This document shows, one piece after another, positions 40,901-51,012 of a stretch of 64,000 nt of DNA (its first letter is position 1; each line of letters starts with the position of its first letter). Made by a program: the position numbers and the translations under genes. The stretch spans positions 12,204,501-12,268,500 of the forward strand of contig NC_135553.1 in NCBI RefSeq assembly GCF_964340395.1. The letters run 5' to 3'. The notes beneath the pieces were generated by a model that did no database searches, was not told where the DNA came from, and saw only the letters and a list, made by a program, of their open reading frames with translations. Origin of the DNA: Glandiceps talaboti. Its lineage: Eukaryota > Hemichordata > Enteropneusta > Spengelidae.

Positions 40901-43544
40901 GCACTTAAATTAGAAATCATGAATATTCATTGTTTAACCATGAATAACCATTTCTGCATGCTGACTCCCATGATGCAATATGGCTCACAGTAAAGATACC
41001 CTATTTTAAAAAGCACATGATTAACTTGATGTTTCTCTGAAATCACAATTGTAAAAGATGTAAAATCACATACAATGAAATGAAATGACTCAGACTCCAG
41101 AATGATAGTTTATGAAAATGCCCTCATTTCCTGGAGTGGCATTCCCTTTAATGGCACCTGCCCCAAGCAACACCACTGTCATTTTACCTATTCAAATGTT
41201 TGTCGGTCCTTACAACTGGACATTATTTTTTGCACAGTTCCCACATCAATATTTGTTTCTCCCTTTCTTACATGACATACTTGTTGATTATTGACCTATG
41301 AAGGAGGAAGGACAACACTGCATCCCTTACGGTAAACATTCAGTCTGCAGTGTCCTTGGGTTGATATTTTTTATATATTTTGTACTCAATTTTAACCCTA
41401 TATATGCTTCATATATCTCGTCTCAGTGGTTCCTAGAGTTTCTATTATCGCTAAAGTAACTGTACTTCTGAAAGCTTGAGAGAAAACGGTTTGTTGCGTA
41501 TGACCTACTATACGTCATTCACGTTGCACTCATGTCTAGGAGTGGCACCCCCCGTTAACGCGAAGTTTGCAATCAATGTTGTATGACTCAGCAGCTAGCT
41601 AGCTACCATTGTAGTACCAGCTATGATTTCAAAAGCCGAGCATAAAACCACTGCAAGTCTCTCAATCACGTTAACTGGGTGTCATTATCAACCTTACCAG
41701 TAACATTTTGACGAAAAGAGGCCTGTTTTCGTATGTATTCCCCCGATTTGCTGATTGATGAGGTCCACGACTTGACGATGTCAGTAGAATCGACCTTGTC
41801 CGAGTTATCGTTTGCAGTTGACATATTGCGTCTGTGTTCGATGCTACGGAAGACTTTAAATGGCGACGTCACGTGTAATCTCCGAGATGAACAGATTGAT
41901 TTGGTATGTTGTTTGCTACAAATGTACACTCTCAAATGGTACCACCTCCAGAGTGTGCAGGTATTATGCATGTGCTGTGGTGTAATGGGGGAATTCTGAG
42001 CTAGGTCATGTCCCGGGGGTCATGTCAGATCCGCAGATGGGTCAAGTGCGATCACGTGATGCAATGTATTCTGTGAATGGTGGTCTGATATCATATTACA
42101 GTATATCTCTGTATACCATCATGTACATGTATGTAATCATTCAGTTTCCACTGAGAAAAAAATGGCCCAGCATTTGTATACTTTTGTGACAGAAAAAAAA
42201 GAGAGAGACATATTTTACAGTGCAGAAAGTCTCACTGGAGAGTGTCCCGAAAGTGATTTTGTGGGAGACGAGAACCGTGACGAGTCATCGACTTCTAGAA
42301 AACGAAATTTCACCCCGATTTACGTTTTTGTCTCATAAGTTATGATTTTACGCGACTGTGCAAAAGAATTTAGTGTTATAGTATTTTAATGACCGAGACA
42401 CGTCTACTAAAAGTTCATTCGATGTCACAGTTATCAGAGAAATGATTATGAACAACACATCACCGTCCTACTTCGAGTTCGATCACGGTCCATGGCGATC
42501 TACACGTACGTCTGGACGTATAAATATAAATAAGCACCATCTGATACACTTCTTTGCTCCGGATAGTCTATTTCATACGAATTGTTATTGTTGAAAAACA
42601 AATTATATTGAAAATGTTGGCCTACTAAAACTTTTAAAGTAATTTTGTATAAAGCATCGACAGAAAAATTTCAATAGTAAGATTACATGTATGATAGATT
42701 TGAATTACTGTGAAAACCATAGACCCTCCACGTTGGTGGAGGGTCTATGTGAAAACATATTTTAGTAATTATGTAACATTTTCACGCACTTTGTGCCAAA
42801 ATGCTGACAAGCAACTTCGTCAGTGCTGTGGAGAAATGGGTGTCGCTTGGCCCTCACCGCCGGGCTGGCCAGCTCTTTGGAAAGTGTGAGGGCGCCCCGT
42901 CACGGCGTACTTAACCGATCAGTTACAGAATATGTCACACCACTGACCAGCTGACAAGCTTTTCTATAAAAAATAGCGCCAATGATGTTCCCACCAAATT
43001 TCAGATCAATCTGCCGAATATTTTTTTCGAGTTTACTGAGATTTTTTAAACCAAAAATGAGATTGTTTAAACCAAATCACATACCTGTGATGTGATCGTT
43101 TTGCTCTAAACACTTTCCAACTAAGACACCACACAAGCAATGTCCCCACCAAATACCAAGGCAATCGGTTGGGCAGGTTTTGAGTTTAAGTCATCCACAC
43201 ATGTCATCCACACGGTCTCATGTCTATAGTAGGAATGGACCTGTTTTAATTCAGCTATTCTAAAAACAGTGTTTTTAAGGAACCTGAAACAGAGGTTAAT
43301 CTTGATGCCATTGACAGATAGGTGCGAAGTAGCCCATAAAAGATTTAATAATTTCATGACATCAATAAAAAAAATAACCTTTCATTTTACGCTGAGATGG
43401 GAAGCAAGAATCACGTTTTTTGACCCAAAATGCACATCTCTGAGGCGATTATTTTCATTTGAACAATTTTCCATCTACACACCCTAACTAATGTCGCCAC
43501 CAAATACCAAGGCAATAGGTCTGGTGGGTTTTGAGTTTAAGTCG

Positions 43545-43608
<64 letters not shown>

Positions 43609-45327
43609 ACCGCCACCACCACCACCACCACCACCACCACCACCACCACCACCACCATGGCTATAGCACTACTGACCCTTAGTTCAGTTGTGCTAAAAAA
43701 AATCATCTTTGATGATATGAGCATTTAATCACAATGCAATCACAACACAGAAATTATTTGTATTTTGTAATGAAGATTACACCATCAAACACAAATGAAA
43801 GATTTACAATTTTATTGGGTAAAAATACAAACATGATAGAACAGGTAATTTATACACCACCAGTTTTACTGGTTCAACTGGTTGTCCCTGGTTTACTCCG
43901 AGTCAGTTTCCCCATATTTATATTACTATCTATCTAAAATGACAAACTTTACGATATCCCCCACCCCCAATAACCCGTCATGAATATCCCAGTGTTTATC
44001 CGATGCTTCCTTGTTTGTGAATGAAGATTTTGTCGGGTTTTTTTTAAAACTCATTAGTCTGTAGAATGAATTGTAAGCATGAAATTAGTTGATGTCTAGT
44101 CAATTCTAACAAAGGTTTCTCGTTTGTTAAGCATCTCGTTCCTGTTCGATTACTGGACTGGCTGGTTTCCTCACAAACTCAAGCAACTGATGATGAGCCA
44201 TCCGAACGACTTGGATTGCTTCCCATCTCTCTATCGCCCTCTTACGACGAAGTGAAAGTGATATGACACACAGACAGGAAGTCTGTGTATGACATGATAT
44301 GACCCGCCACGAGTTTCTCCCCGATTTAGGTTAATTTGTGGTTTTATATAAACTGCAACATGCATTCTTACCATGAAATTGAAAATGTCAACACAGGTAA
44401 TTTATATTTAATCGATTTTGTAAAAGGGGTTGCCGTGTTTTCTCGGTTTATTCGACGTGGTAGGTAACAACATTGTATCCGTACGGTGTTGTATGGTTTC
44501 CCCGGGGGTTTCGCACACCTGTGACTGACTGACTGTGACATCTTTATCAAAACAAACATAGAGTCACTTAATGTTTTCGCCTTTATTCGAAGAAGGAAAT
44601 AATCTATAAATGTTATAGTTGTCTTAATGTTCTTATGCATTTATAAATCGACCCCAGACAGTGAGTTTATAGCTATTTTTCTACCAGGTCAGTCCAATGT
44701 CCAGGTGAGCGTGCACTGTGCATTGAGCCCGGTACACTGCATGGACAACACGGGGGGACAACACTGAACTTTCGGGACCGAAACAATCAGTTATCGTGGT
44801 TTTGGGCCAGTATACACTGGTTACGATTAAGGATACTTAGACACCAATTGCAACTTACAATTTTAATTGAAGTCACTGGTTTCAAACCTCGGGTAATATA
44901 ATGTTTGCCTTTCGCAGTATAGCAGTGACTCAGCAGCTAGCTAGTTAATACCCGATATAACTTTCAAAAGCCGAGCTTAAACCGCAGCAATTATTCTATC
45001 AACCACGTTTTGGCTGAGGTAATTGTCATCCTTACCAGTAACCTTTTGACGAAAAACGGCTGATTTTCGTATGTATTCACCCACTTCGTTGACTGATGAC
45101 GTCCATGACATCTCCAAGCAAGGGTCCTCTTTTTCCGCACCCATATATATCTTATAGTTGCGTTGATTTGACATAATGTGACGTCTGCGTTCGGTGGCAC
45201 TCCGGAAAATACTAAATGGCGAAATCACGCTCTCTGAGAGAAGCAGAGTGACTTTGTACGTTGTTTGCTGCAAATAAGCTAAATTAAACGGTGCCACCAA
45301 GGACCTCACGAGTATGCTGTTATGCAT
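31994..45327 (-). CDS. glutathionyl-hydroquinone reductase (Xi-class GST-like)
   Basis: Eight exons on the minus strand: 41971-41698 (proximal exon 1) or 45327-45036 (distal exon 1), then 40563-40385, 38710-38638, 37169-36971, 35514-35421, 34812-34696, 33713-33597 and 32158-31994. Phases close for both starts, giving 405 or 411 residues. The enzyme family reduces glutathionyl-hydroquinones using GSH through a catalytic Cys. Visible family motifs are CPWAHR (Cys113 in the proximal form), [49 protein letters not shown] and [10 protein letters not shown]. The first 50 residues of either start are basic and Ser-rich with a second Met near residue 50, so a mitochondrial leader or a shorter cytosolic form is possible. 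The C-terminus is Lys/Arg-rich (KAPKRK, SPRKK). Exons and family are sure; which first exon is used is not. Confidence 0.86.
32278..32623. mobile_element. foldback MITE, family 1
   Basis: Left end CAGCCCATTTCAAGTTAC and right end GTAGCTTGAAACGGGCTG are inverted partners, followed on both sides by the GATACAACCA..CAGAAACCAAT region. It is the most complete copy of the family and lies in intron 7 of the reductase gene. Confidence 0.8.
32810..33060. mobile_element. dispersed repeat related to 61040-61350
   Basis: Shares ordered words with 61040-61350, for example CATTAAAAAT, TACTGCA..GCAATGCAAATACC and GTACTCACA. Divergence is high and the ends are not clear. Confidence 0.45.
33105..33545. mobile_element. 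foldback element, related to 40850-41155
   Basis: Inner arms CTCATGGGAGTTAG and CTAACTCCCATGAG, and outer arms GAGAGTCATTTCA.. and ..TGAAATGACTCTC, form nested inverted repeats. The right half recurs at 40960-41155. Confidence 0.65.
35655..35851. mobile_element. foldback MITE
   Basis: The left arm TTAGACTCTCTCACAGCCT pairs with the right arm AGGCTGTGAGAGTGTCTATA. About 195 bp, in intron 4 of the reductase gene. Confidence 0.75.
35945..36270. mobile_element. MITE-like repeat, related to 62955-63290
   Basis: Ends AGAATGCGCC and GGCGCATTCC are inverted. The interior shares GGCCATATTGGATT and neighbouring words with 62955-63290. It lies in intron 4 of the reductase gene. Confidence 0.65.
36551..36937. 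mobile_element. MITE with GGCCT ends
   Basis: Left GGCCTAAAGAAAATAATTGT..GGTTCCGGTTAC and right GTAACCGGAACCACACAATT..AAGGCC are inverted partners. A truncated copy lies at 26677-26892. No coding content. Confidence 0.8.
37576..37825. mobile_element. 250-bp foldback MITE with TA target duplication
   Basis: A perfect 22-bp terminal inverted repeat beginning GACTGTCGACAGTCG, flanked on both sides by TA (37574-37575, 37826-37827). The arms continue as an imperfect hairpin to the centre. The TA duplication points to mobilisation by a Tc1/mariner-type transposase. It lies in intron 3 of the reductase gene. Confidence 0.85.
38940..39300. repeat. degenerate tandem repeat
   Basis: Three or more diverged copies of a unit with AACAGTCTCCCATTTCA and TCAGACACACTGTGA, in intron 2 of the reductase gene, with a GT-rich run at 38996-39018. 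Confidence 0.7.
40795..41155. mobile_element. composite of a MITE family 1 end and the 33105-33545 type repeat
   Basis: The first about 55 bp (GGCTGTTTGATACAACCATACAG..) match the left end of family 1. From about 40850 the sequence follows the 33105-33545 element, including GACTCCCATGA. It lies in intron 1 of the reductase gene. Confidence 0.6.
42718..42749. repeat. perfect 14-bp inverted repeat, 4-nt loop
   Basis: CATAGACCCTCCAC, GTTG, then its exact reverse complement. A degenerate version occurs at 53791-53821, so this is probably a small dispersed hairpin element. Confidence 0.9.
43548..43657. repeat. (CA)n(CCA)n microsatellite
   Basis: A CA tract followed by a CCA tract; the poly-His and poly-Thr frames are repeat translations. 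Confidence 0.97.
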
Positions 45328-45419
45328 GTACTAATTGCGATGCAGACCAGTTGATATGCGGATGAGCTGTCAAGTATGATCACGTGATACGATATAGTAG
45401 TTACAGTGAAAACAGGTCA

Positions 45420-45465
45420 AACCAGGTGATGACACCTAAACGCGCTTGGGTGTCATGACCTGGTT
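45420..45465. repeat. 20-bp imperfect inverted repeat, 6-nt loop
   Basis: Arms 45420-45439 and 45446-45465 match at 18 of 20 positions (AACCAGGTGATGACACCTAA and partner). It sits about 90 bp upstream of the distal first exon of the reductase gene. Confidence 0.85.
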
Positions 45466-45707
45466 TCACCCGTTTCTAGAGATAGACAGCATGCTCACAT
45501 GCATGTACATGCTCAGCAACAAAAAGAAATGACAACTGTTATTTTGTACAGGCTTAAATCACATACTTGTGATCGATGATCCTGGACTGCACTCTATGGT
45601 TGTAGAATATAATAATTTTCGATATTAAATATTGGCGTACTTTAGCCTAGACATAAGCTTATAAGTTATACCATGGAGAGTGGCCCCGGCCCTCCACTGT
45701 CTATGGT

Positions 45708-45739
45708 TATACCTCAGACCACTATGGTCTGAGGTTATA
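45708..45739. repeat. short hairpin (CCTCAGACCA / TGGTCTGAGG)
   Basis: Arms 45712-45721 and 45725-45734 are exact reverse complements with 3 nt between them, and weaker pairing continues outside. Confidence 0.8.
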
Positions 45740-47203
45740 CACAGTCATTCAAGGAGACGATGAAAATCCAAACTGTATATCAAAAAGGCAGGATTCTAGG
45801 GTTGCATATTTACTGCATCAGTGGAATTTAATATATGCGGATGATAATTGTTGACAAGTCAAGCCAGACTACTTATTTGCATGAATAGTATTGGTTACTA
45901 CTATTTGCGATTTTGTGTGAGACAATAGCACTCCAGTAACTATCTGCAATAATTGTATCCATATTTTTTGTTTCTGAGCTGTTTATCGTTCTTGGGTTTG
46001 CACTAAAAATAATTATTTTGTGTACAATTCCCGGAATTGAAGTGACAGTAGCCAAAGTAAGGTTAAACACCAAACAAGACATGAAACATAAACTGACACT
46101 AAAAATATTCTCAACAGTGTCTTTTCTCTCCCTACACCAGTCCCAACACACAGTGTCTTTTCTCTCCCCACACCAATCTCAACACACACACACACACACA
46201 TGCACGAAACACGCAATATCACACATATACATACACACAACACACATAGTACCAAACATCATATCTCCAAAATGTTATTTATTATCCCAACATATATCCA
46301 AGTTTAAAATGGCCATACACTACATGTCCCATTATTCAAAATATCACAATGATCGGCTGCATTTGTTTGTTGTCTAAGATAGAATAAACACCTGAAATCT
46401 CCTTGGAAAAGTCAACAACAATATGCATCATGAATATCTGAGTATACAAGCCTAAAACTGTATATACATACTATTTCAATAATCTGGAAGGCAAGTTTTC
46501 ATTTAAAAATAGAATAAAAATGAAAACATGCAAATATGCAAACGACAATAGTTGACTGCATGAACAAAAGACAAAGCCACTTACCAATAACTTTGAAATT
46601 CCTGAAAACCACCATGCAAAATAGTCTTCCTCTCAATAAAATTATTACTGGATGATTATGATTAATTTACAATGACTCGACTTTTTATGTTATGATTTTT
46701 TTTCTAATTATTGAGGTCACCATAATGGCCGATGTTATCCTAATGTGTACACGCTATTTCTTAATTTCAAAGATTGAACACTACTCAAGCTATCAGAGTA
46801 TTTCTGTCTTTCCCGTATTTCTGTAGAATTGGTGACGGACAGTTTTCAGCAGGTTAGGTAGAATGTGCCATTCAAACGGGATGGCACGTGAAGGTGTGCC
46901 TTCACGTCACTGTACGATGTGAGTTGACATGAGATTAGTCCAGTTTGCAGACGGAGCAAGTCAGGGACTCGATTCTGACATTGACCCTCCCCTTCTCAGG
47001 ATATGTCATTATTGAATGCCGTACACCGTGTGCAAGCAGGACAAATGAGGGATGTGATGTGTAGTAGTCCTTTGTTATGGAGCAAAGTTCACGAGAAGGC
47101 TAGGCTTACAACACGGGTCAGATCTTATATGTATAGACTAGGTGCAGCAGTCAGGAAGTATGGGTTGACGATTATACTATTGTGAACTGGTACGGCTAAA
47201 TGA
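45740..47203. other. intergenic, no gene recognised
   Basis: Includes a small hairpin (ACGTGAAGG, TGTG, CCTTCACGT) at 46886-46907. An open frame at 47003-47185 is preceded by CTTCTCAG, but has no recognised domain and no partner exon. Confidence 0.5.
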
Positions 47204-47520
47204 AAACGAAAATTGTGTGTTTCCGATAGCCCTATCGTCGCTAGTTTAATCCGTCGATCCTAAATATTTTTTAACATTTAAAAGCAAAAATATAAGAAAT
47301 TGTTTGTCTTCTTAACCTTCACGCACGCCTGTTTTCTTTCCCCCAGTGATGTCTGTACATATTCCACCACACTATCATAGAAGGGGTATTCGGATCAAAA
47401 TTTCGTTTGGTTTTGGGTCGAGTTGTATTTTTCAAAAATAAACACAATAAATGAAATAAAATAAAATCCCGACCTAACTTCCATTTTCTTTGAGGCCATG
47501 TTATCGGAAACACACAATTA
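47204..47520. mobile_element. MITE with 17-bp terminal inverted repeats
   Basis: ATTGTGTGTTTCCGATA at the left end is matched by its exact reverse complement at the right end. Its ends resemble the inner ends of the GGCCT family (AATTGTGTGGTTCCGGTTAC), so the two may be related. Confidence 0.75.
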
Positions 47521-47549
47521 TAAATATAAGAAATAAAAATTATTTGTTT

Positions 47550-48559
47550 GGCCAAAAAAAAATAAAAATCTGGTTCTGGTCAGGGTAAACTTTCTAAAGT
47601 GGTGCGACGACGCGCGTTTTTTTTTTTTCCTAATTTTTTTTTTTTTTTGGCAAATTAGTAAATACACATTTTTGACACTTTACATGCTCTCGGAAGATGT
47701 CATACAACTCTGGAAGTTGGCACTGTTGTATGGCAAGTTTTATACGATGCGGATCAAACATCCATCAGGGCATCACTAGTCACATTTACAAATTTATCTT
47801 ATCGCCCAGTGATTTGCAGTTATAATCCCGATTTGCAGTTATAATCCCATCCAAGATAATGAGTCTTGCCTTGCAACCACTGTATAATGTCATTGTGCAA
47901 CTTGCAACGTTAAATAACGAGAAATAGGTCTGTCCAACGGACGTAGAGGAGGCAGTGTTTTCTTTCGAGCACCGTCCATCATCAGTCTGATACGCAGTCT
48001 GTATACGGTACGATGTTTGACACGTCTTTCCAACTCATCGCAGATGGAAAGACGTGTCGAACATCGTAGCGCATACATCCAGAGCTAACTGCTTACGCTA
48101 CAGGAAAATCTTTGTATTCAGAAGGCAGAACGAAACGATCACCAGAACTAAGAACACCTCGAAAGTCAGCTGAATTGATATCAACATTTCGATTGCTCAC
48201 GACGTACTCAAACTTCTGACATTTTCGAAACATGTGAGCGGTTTACCACCTAGCACAGTGAACACACTATTTCCCGTGATTCCCATCAACCACGCTCATC
48301 GTACATATTACGTACACATATCGTACGGGGGATTATGGGTATGCAACAGTACTAGAAGAAAAGGGTACCCGTTACCAAATAGAAGTGCGCCATCACACGA
48401 GTTAAATTTTTTCCGCTAGCCTTGCATACAGTGTTGATCGACGGGGAATTGTAAATAAGGAACGGGAAAGCAAAAATTATCGGAAAAAAAAGGATCGACG
48501 CGGGGGTATTCAGGGCACGCGCGCGCTGACCAGAACCAGACATATTTTTTTTTTTGGCC
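47550..48559. mobile_element. about 1-kb non-autonomous element with inverted ends and a central hairpin
   Basis: The left end GGCCAAAAAAAAATAAAAAT then CTGGTTCTGGTCAG is inverted at the right end (CTGACCAGAACCAG then a T-rich run and GGCC), followed inward by CG-rich words. Near the middle is a 24-bp inverted repeat (48009-48032 and 48045-48068, one mismatch). No transposase frame is seen. Confidence 0.75.
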
Positions 48560-48928
48560 TTTTTCGCCTAATCAATGTACATGTAGTTCCACGAAAGCTG
48601 TGTTTTGGTGTCACGTGATTTGGTCCGATTTCTTGTCAGTTGAGTGAAATAATTTAGCGCATTGTAGATATGAAGTGTCAGATGAAAGGAAACCACACGA
48701 AAGTGGCGGGGATTACCGCAATCGAGTTTGGATTAAACAAGGCGAAGACAGATAACACGACTGTGGCCGACTTTTCTGCATTTCATAATATAGATAGGAT
48801 TACATGTCGTAGTAACATGTCTTCTGCTCATCATCAAATCGTACCCAAACATAAACATGGATGCTGCAAAAGCATTATTAATTGATTAAATGTGAATAAT
48901 GTATTTGGCATTCTGAATAGCGTTTAGC

Positions 48929-50097
48929 TTAGAAAATAGGTTTCTGAACCAGGTCTGGACATATGTAGGAAAACAAAAGATTGATCTCTTGAGTGCAAAT
49001 AGCTCCAGGTGGATGCACGTTGTTTGCAATAGAATGTGAATCAACCATATCCCAGATATCGAGGAACCGTATACCAAGTCCCCCGAACACCCTACGTGCC
49101 ATTCGATTCATATCATGAAATCTATAGTTAGAGCTATGAGCGGCCTGTTCAGGTCGAGTGTTGTCTCTTGGATGTACTAATTTAATGATGACAATAGAAC
49201 CGGGACATCGATCAAATAGTCGTAGCATAGCTAGTTTTGCAGCGAAGAGTCGGTCCAAATAGGGTTTTGTTGCCCACGATCCAAAATGGAAAGCAAAATT
49301 GATTACTAACACGGGCGTGTAAGTGGTACATGATATGTGTGTATCAATGTAATCCGCTTCGAAAATTGTATGTCCTATACGCCTTGCAGCACCACCAGCT
49401 CTGAAACCAAGCATCATACCGTTCACTTTAAACCCTCCCTGTCCGCTTGGCAGACTAGATGTATATCGGCCAAGCAAAGTTGAGTCGCCATAAAAATGCA
49501 AATGTTTTCCCGTCACACATTTCGCCATGTCAGTCTTTGTCCACTGTTGACTTTTGCACATCAGGGGTATAAATGTTTCATAGTTCTTCCAATATCCGTT
49601 GGACATTGGGACTGGCAAGTCTGGTCCACATGAAGGAAGCTCAGGTCGTACACTAGAATCTTCAATAGAAGAAATTGAAATATAGCATAAAAATAACATG
49701 ACCAATAAAGACATCAGGACACCCCACCTTCACCCCCCTCCCCCGTACACATACAGATCTAGACACGCACAAAATACAAACGAAGATCAACGAAAGTCTG
49801 GGATATAGACACAGACCTGCACATGCTGTTTAATTACTTCATTGCTGTCTTATCTGTTATATGATAATGGAAATGGCTTCCTTGTAAAATTTAAATTTGA
49901 TGATCATTGATGTCGTGAAACAATGTGACAGTGAAAGGTATGTGTTGTCTACGTATGTAGTATCTTTGTGTTGTGCTAGATTAAATCTGCTGTTGCATCT
50001 TAGGAAAGTAGCTAATACATACATGCACAGCAAAGGAGGGAGGGGTACATAAAACGCTTAATACTGACCCCAGCTACATACATACATGTACATACAT

Positions 50098-50134
<37 letters not shown>

Positions 50135-50953
50135 TACATACATTCATGCATGCGATACATACATACATTCATTCATACATGCATACATACATTCATACAC
50201 ACATACATACACACACATACATACATACATACATACATTCATACATACATACATACATACACACACACACATGCATACATACATACATACATACATACAT
50301 ACATACATACATACATACATACATACATACATACACGAATAGATACATACGTAGTGTGCGTAATATAATTAATGAGTATTGTTTGTTTAAATTGGGCAGA
50401 TTGAAACAATATATACACTTCTCACCAGAAATTTTGATTTCTATCGGCTTACCAATAGGAGTTCGTGTTTCCTCACTGTAAGACAAATTACGAGTGAAGA
50501 TTTCATTAGTCATAGTATAATCGCCACTATTCATTCCTTTTACAGCATATATGGATGCTTAGCTATAGATCGACAGCTGCAAAGTCACATTTACAGGACA
50601 ATATTCCCCCATGTAAAGTTTAAGGCATCCGTACACATTATCGAAAGCATTATAGAGTAAATGAAAATTGTCTTAAATACCCCAATTTTACTCTCAATAC
50701 ATTATTATACAACTGTATGGCTATATTGTCTACACTTCACATGTAACTTATAAAGAGATATTTTGGCAGACACACACATATTCACATATTCGTTTGGCTA
50801 TCGACTACAGCATAATGAACTGTATGGTAGGTAAATGAAGTGAACAATTTTGCAAGCGTACAAGGTAAATGACTGCTCCTGAGGTTTCATTTTGTTCAAA
50901 AAATCAATTATACTCTTCTTCTTCTTCTTCTTCTTCTTCTTCTTCTTCTTCTT

Positions 50954-51012
<59 letters not shown>

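Larger units (their letters stand above)
41972..45035. other. interval between the two alternative first exons
   Basis: Proximal upstream/promoter DNA of the reductase gene, or intron if the distal exon is used. It contains the hairpin at 42718, degenerate copies of a CCACCAAATACCAAGGCAAT repeat near 42960, 43140 and 43495, and a microsatellite at 43548-43657. No further reductase exon lies here. Confidence 0.6.

Noticed and set aside
47003-47185. 60-residue frame preceded by a possible splice acceptor
   Set aside because: No recognised domain, no homologous copy in the window and no upstream exon that fits.
48670-48885. 71-residue plus-strand frame downstream of NXPE copy E
   Set aside because: No motif or signal; absent from the counterpart flank of copy F as far as I can see.
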